Positions 30,412-32,840 of a DNA stretch of 32,840 nucleotides are shown here, in pieces. Under the pieces are notes generated by a model, which was not told the DNA's origin, did no database searches, and worked only from the letters and a program-made list of their open reading frames with translations. This DNA comes from SZUA-430 sp036840015 (GTDB lineage: Bacteria; Pseudomonadota; Alphaproteobacteria; Micropepsales; Micropepsaceae). A program made the translations under genes and the position numbers. The stretch's first letter is position 1. Each line of letters starts with the position of its first letter. The stretch covers positions 1 through 32,840 of the forward strand of contig DAISVV010000007.1 of NCBI GenBank assembly GCA_036840015.1. The letters are read 5' to 3'.

Positions 30412-32019
30412 ATGTCACGGCTGGAAAGTGCGATTTCAACACGCGATGAGCGCTTCAAGGCGAATGTTGCCGCCATGGCGCGACTGACAGACGAATTGCA
30501 GGGGAGGCTTGCGGCTGCTGCCACGGGCGGTGACGAGCGCTCGCGCCAGCGCCACGTCGAACGTGGCAAGCTGTTGCCGCGCGAGCGGGTCAACCGGCTC
30601 CTGGATCCGGGGACGCCTTTCCTTGAACTCTCGCCGCTTGCGGCGTTCGGCATGTACGAGGGGGATATCCATGCCGCCTCGATGATCACCGGAATCGGGC
30701 GGGTCGAGGGGCAGGAGTGCGTGATCGTCTGCAACGATGCGACGATCAAGGGCGGTACCTATTATCCTGTCACCGTGAAGAAGCACCTGCGCGCGCAGGA
30801 GATCGCGCGCGAAAACAACCTGCCTTGCATCTATCTTGTCGATTCCGGCGGGGCGAACCTGCCCAACCAGGCCGACATCTTTCCGGACCGCGAGCATTTC
30901 GGGCGCATCTTCTACAACCAGGCCAACATGTCGGCGGCGGGTATTCCGCAGATCGCCGTCGTGATGGGGTCGTGCACGGCGGGCGGTGCCTATGTGCCGG
31001 CCATGTCGGACGAGACGGTGATCGTGCGCAACCAGGGCACGATCTTCCTCGGCGGGCCGCCGCTGGTGAAGGCGGCGACGGGCGAGGTTGTCAGCGCCGA
31101 GGACCTTGGTGGTGCCGATGTGCATTCCCGGCGTAGCGGCGTGACGGACCATTATGCGCAGGACGACACCCATGCGCTGGCGATCGCGCGGCGTATCGTG
31201 ACGACGCTCAACCGGCAGAAACGTCCGGATGTCGCGCTGCGCGATCCGGTGGAGCCTGCCTATGACATCAATGAACTCGACGGGATCGTGCCGCCGTCGC
31301 TATCGACGCAGTATGACGTACGCGAGGTGATCGCGCGGCTCGTCGACGGATCGGTGTTTGACGAGTTCAAGAAGCTTTACGGCACGACGCTCGTCTGCGG
31401 TTTTGCGCATGTGTGGGGCATGCCGGTCGCGATCCTGGCCAATAACGGGATCCTGTTCTCGGAATCGGCCCTGAAGGCGGCGCATTTCATCGAGCTGGCC
31501 TGCCAGCGGGGCATCCCGCTGCTTTTCCTGCAGAATATCTCGGGCTTCATGGTCGGCTCGAAATATGAATCGGGCGGCATCGCCAAGGACGGGGCGAAGA
31601 TGGTGACGGCGGTTGCCTGTGCGCAGGTGCCGAAGATCACGCTTGTCATCGGCGGGTCCTATGGGGCGGGCAATTACGGTATGTGCGGGCGGGCCTATGG
31701 GCCGCGCTTCATGTTCTCGTGGCCGAATTCGCGCATCTCGGTGATGGGCGGCGAGCAGGCGGCAAGCGTGCTGGCGCAGGTCAAGCGCGACGGCATGGAG
31801 GCGCGCGGCGAGAGCTGGAGTGCCGATGACGCGGCTGCCTTCAAGGCGCCGATCCGTGCGCGCTACGAGGAAGAGGGCAATCCCTATTTCGCCACCGCAC
31901 GGCTTTGGGATGACGGCATCATCGCGCCGCGCGACACGCGCCGCGTGCTGGCGCTGGCCCTGTCGGCGACGCTGAACGCGCCGATCCCGAAGACGCGGTT
32001 TGGCGTGTTCAGGATGTGA
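30412..32019 (+). CDS. mccB: Methylcrotonyl-CoA carboxylase carboxyltransferase (beta) subunit
   Basis: Carboxylates 3-methylcrotonyl-CoA using carboxybiotin from the alpha subunit, a step of leucine breakdown; geranyl-CoA carboxylase is the close alternative. The 535-aa length is that of MccB/LiuB. Motifs seen are CNDATIKGGTYYPVTVKKHLRAQEIA, YLVDSGGANLPNQADIFPDREHFGRIFYNQA and GSCTAGGAYVPAMSDE. The second crotonase half has LFLQNISGFMVGSKYESGGIAKDGAKMV, GGSYGAGNYGMCGRAYGPRF and MGGEQAASVLAQVKRD. The ATG at 30412 opens MSRLESAISTRDERF. The partner biotin subunit is not in the window and may lie to the right, after the RNase gene. Confidence 0.94.
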   Translation: MSRLESAISTRDERFKANVAAMARLTDELQGRLAAAATGGDERSRQRHVERGKLLPRERVNRLLDPGTPFLELSPLAAFGMYEGDIHAASMITGIGRVEGQECVIVCNDATIKGGTYYPVTVKKHLRAQEIARENNLPCIYLVDSGGANLPNQADIFPDREHFGRIFYNQANMSAAGIPQIAVVMGSCTAGGAYVPAMSDETVIVRNQGTIFLGGPPLVKAATGEVVSAEDLGGADVHSRRSGVTDHYAQDDTHALAIARRIVTTLNRQKRPDVALRDPVEPAYDINELDGIVPPSLSTQYDVREVIARLVDGSVFDEFKKLYGTTLVCGFAHVWGMPVAILANNGILFSESALKAAHFIELACQRGIPLLFLQNISGFMVGSKYESGGIAKDGAKMVTAVACAQVPKITLVIGGSYGAGNYGMCGRAYGPRFMFSWPNSRISVMGGEQAASVLAQVKRDGMEARGESWSADDAAAFKAPIRARYEEEGNPYFATARLWDDGIIAPRDTRRVLALALSATLNAPIPKTRFGVFRM

Positions 32020-32026
32020 GGTTGTC

Positions 32027-32812
32027 GTGCCGCGCAGTCCCCGTGCGATGATGCAGACCCTTGTTGCGATCGTGTTGCTGGTTGGCTTTGCCCTTATCCA
32101 GCAGCAATTCGAAGCATCCGACACACCCGCTGCCGCGCGGCAGGAGGCGCAGGCTGCGGGTGCGCGCGCGCAGGACCGGGCATCGCCGAGGGCCGATGAC
32201 GCTGCGGCGGGGGCGTTCGATTTCTATGTTTTGGCGCTGTCGTGGTCGCCTACGCACTGCTCAAGCGAGGCGGGGCAGGGGCGGGATGATGACCTGCAGT
32301 GCCGTTCGGGGCGGGCCTATGGCTTCGTGGCGCACGGCCTCTGGCCGCAATCGGCGCGCGGGTGGCCCAGCTATTGCGAGACGGATGCGCCGCGCCGCGT
32401 GCCGTCGGCCGTAATGGAGGTTGCGATGACGGTCTCGCCCTCGCGCCGGCTGGTCCAGCATCAATGGGAGAAGCACGGGACCTGTTCGGGGCTCAGCCCT
32501 GCCGACTATTTCCGCGCGACGGCGCGGGCCGTGGACGCCCTGAGCGTGCCCAAGGCCTTTGTCCAGCCCTCGAAGCCGCTCGCCACTACGGCTGACGCCG
32601 TGCGGGACAGGTTCGTTGCCGCCAATCCGGGGCTTGAGACGTCCGCCGTCGTCGTGACCTGCCGGCGCCGCGAGATTGCCGAAGTCCGGGTATGTCTGGA
32701 CAAGGCGTTGCGCCCGCGTGCATGCTCCGCCCAGGTGCGGCGCAGCCATTGCGGCAGCCGCGAGGTCCGCATGCTGGACGTGCGCGGGAACTGGCCGCGA
32801 AACGGGGAGTAA
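32027..32812 (+). CDS. Ribonuclease T2 family protein, membrane-anchored or exported
   Basis: A 261-aa endoribonuclease of the T2 family, which cuts RNA with 2',3'-cyclic phosphate products. Both catalytic segments are present: CAS I as GFVAHGLWPQ and CAS II as HQWEKHGTCSG, each with its His, plus the WSPTHC motif before them. An N-terminal hydrophobic helix (about 8-25) and a low-complexity Ala-rich link direct it to the periplasm or hold it at the membrane. Multiple Cys suit disulfides there. The GTG at 32027 has GAGG six bases upstream; ATG codons seven and eight further in are alternatives. It lies seven bases after mccB and three before the next gene, so it is inside the operon. Confidence 0.87.
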   Translation: MPRSPRAMMQTLVAIVLLVGFALIQQQFEASDTPAAARQEAQAAGARAQDRASPRADDAAAGAFDFYVLALSWSPTHCSSEAGQGRDDDLQCRSGRAYGFVAHGLWPQSARGWPSYCETDAPRRVPSAVMEVAMTVSPSRRLVQHQWEKHGTCSGLSPADYFRATARAVDALSVPKAFVQPSKPLATTADAVRDRFVAANPGLETSAVVVTCRRREIAEVRVCLDKALRPRACSAQVRRSHCGSREVRMLDVRGNWPRNGE

Positions 32813-32815
32813 GTC

Positions 32816-32840
32816 ATGGAGCAGGCGCTCGACATTCTCG
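32816..32840 (+). CDS. Start of a further gene (partial)
   Basis: ATG at 32816 with GGGGAG nine bases upstream, three bases after the RNase T2 stop. Only MEQALDIL is visible before the window ends, too little to identify. Close spacing places it in the mccB operon. Confidence 0.5.

Overview
GC-rich chromosomal DNA from an alphaproteobacterium. The support is the gene order secA | argJ-mutT ... comF-grxC-nitrilase-DUF1178 | ubiG | lysC-ptsP-rodZ, a MucR/Ros-type regulator, a DUF3126 protein, a TorF-family outer-membrane protein, and ubiquinone and leucine-catabolism genes. I cannot fix the order; a Rhodospirillales-like lineage is plausible but is inference. I see no insertion sequence, prophage, integrase or CRISPR array.

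Left part (1-12.8 kb), mostly core genes: the 5' end of secA (minus), then argJ and mutT, an orphan Flp pilin, a convergent NDUFAF5/BioC-like methyltransferase, comF, a glutaredoxin, a nitrilase-family amidase and a DUF1178 protein. Next are ubiG (minus), divergent from lysC, ptsP (EI-Ntr) and a RodZ-like membrane HTH protein. A TetR-family regulator with its own upstream palindrome closes this block with a clear intrinsic terminator.

Middle (12.9-22.6 kb), accessory metabolism: a stand-alone CinA-type molybdopterin-binding protein, tRNA-Leu(UAA), mucR (minus), then an operon of a GPH-family sugar-type symporter and two tandem alpha/beta hydrolases. After it come a TorF-type outer-membrane protein, an enoyl-CoA hydratase-SDR pair (minus), a histidine phosphatase, a nitroreductase and cysE.

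Right part (22.6-32.8 kb): a PuuB-like FAD amine oxidase (minus) followed on the same strand by an unannotated mini-gene. The mini-gene has a perfect long Shine-Dalgarno, a 27-codon ORF, a hairpin and an intrinsic terminator, and is the best candidate here for something undescribed. Beyond it lie an unrecognised 259-aa protein, DUF3126, three small or unknown membrane proteins, a beta-lactamase-fold serine hydrolase, a short PhoH ATPase and a PAP2 phosphatase. The window ends with the carboxyltransferase subunit of methylcrotonyl-CoA carboxylase, a membrane-anchored RNase T2, and the first codons of a further gene.

Start sites were chosen by ribosome-binding sites and family alignment from memory. 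No database search was run.
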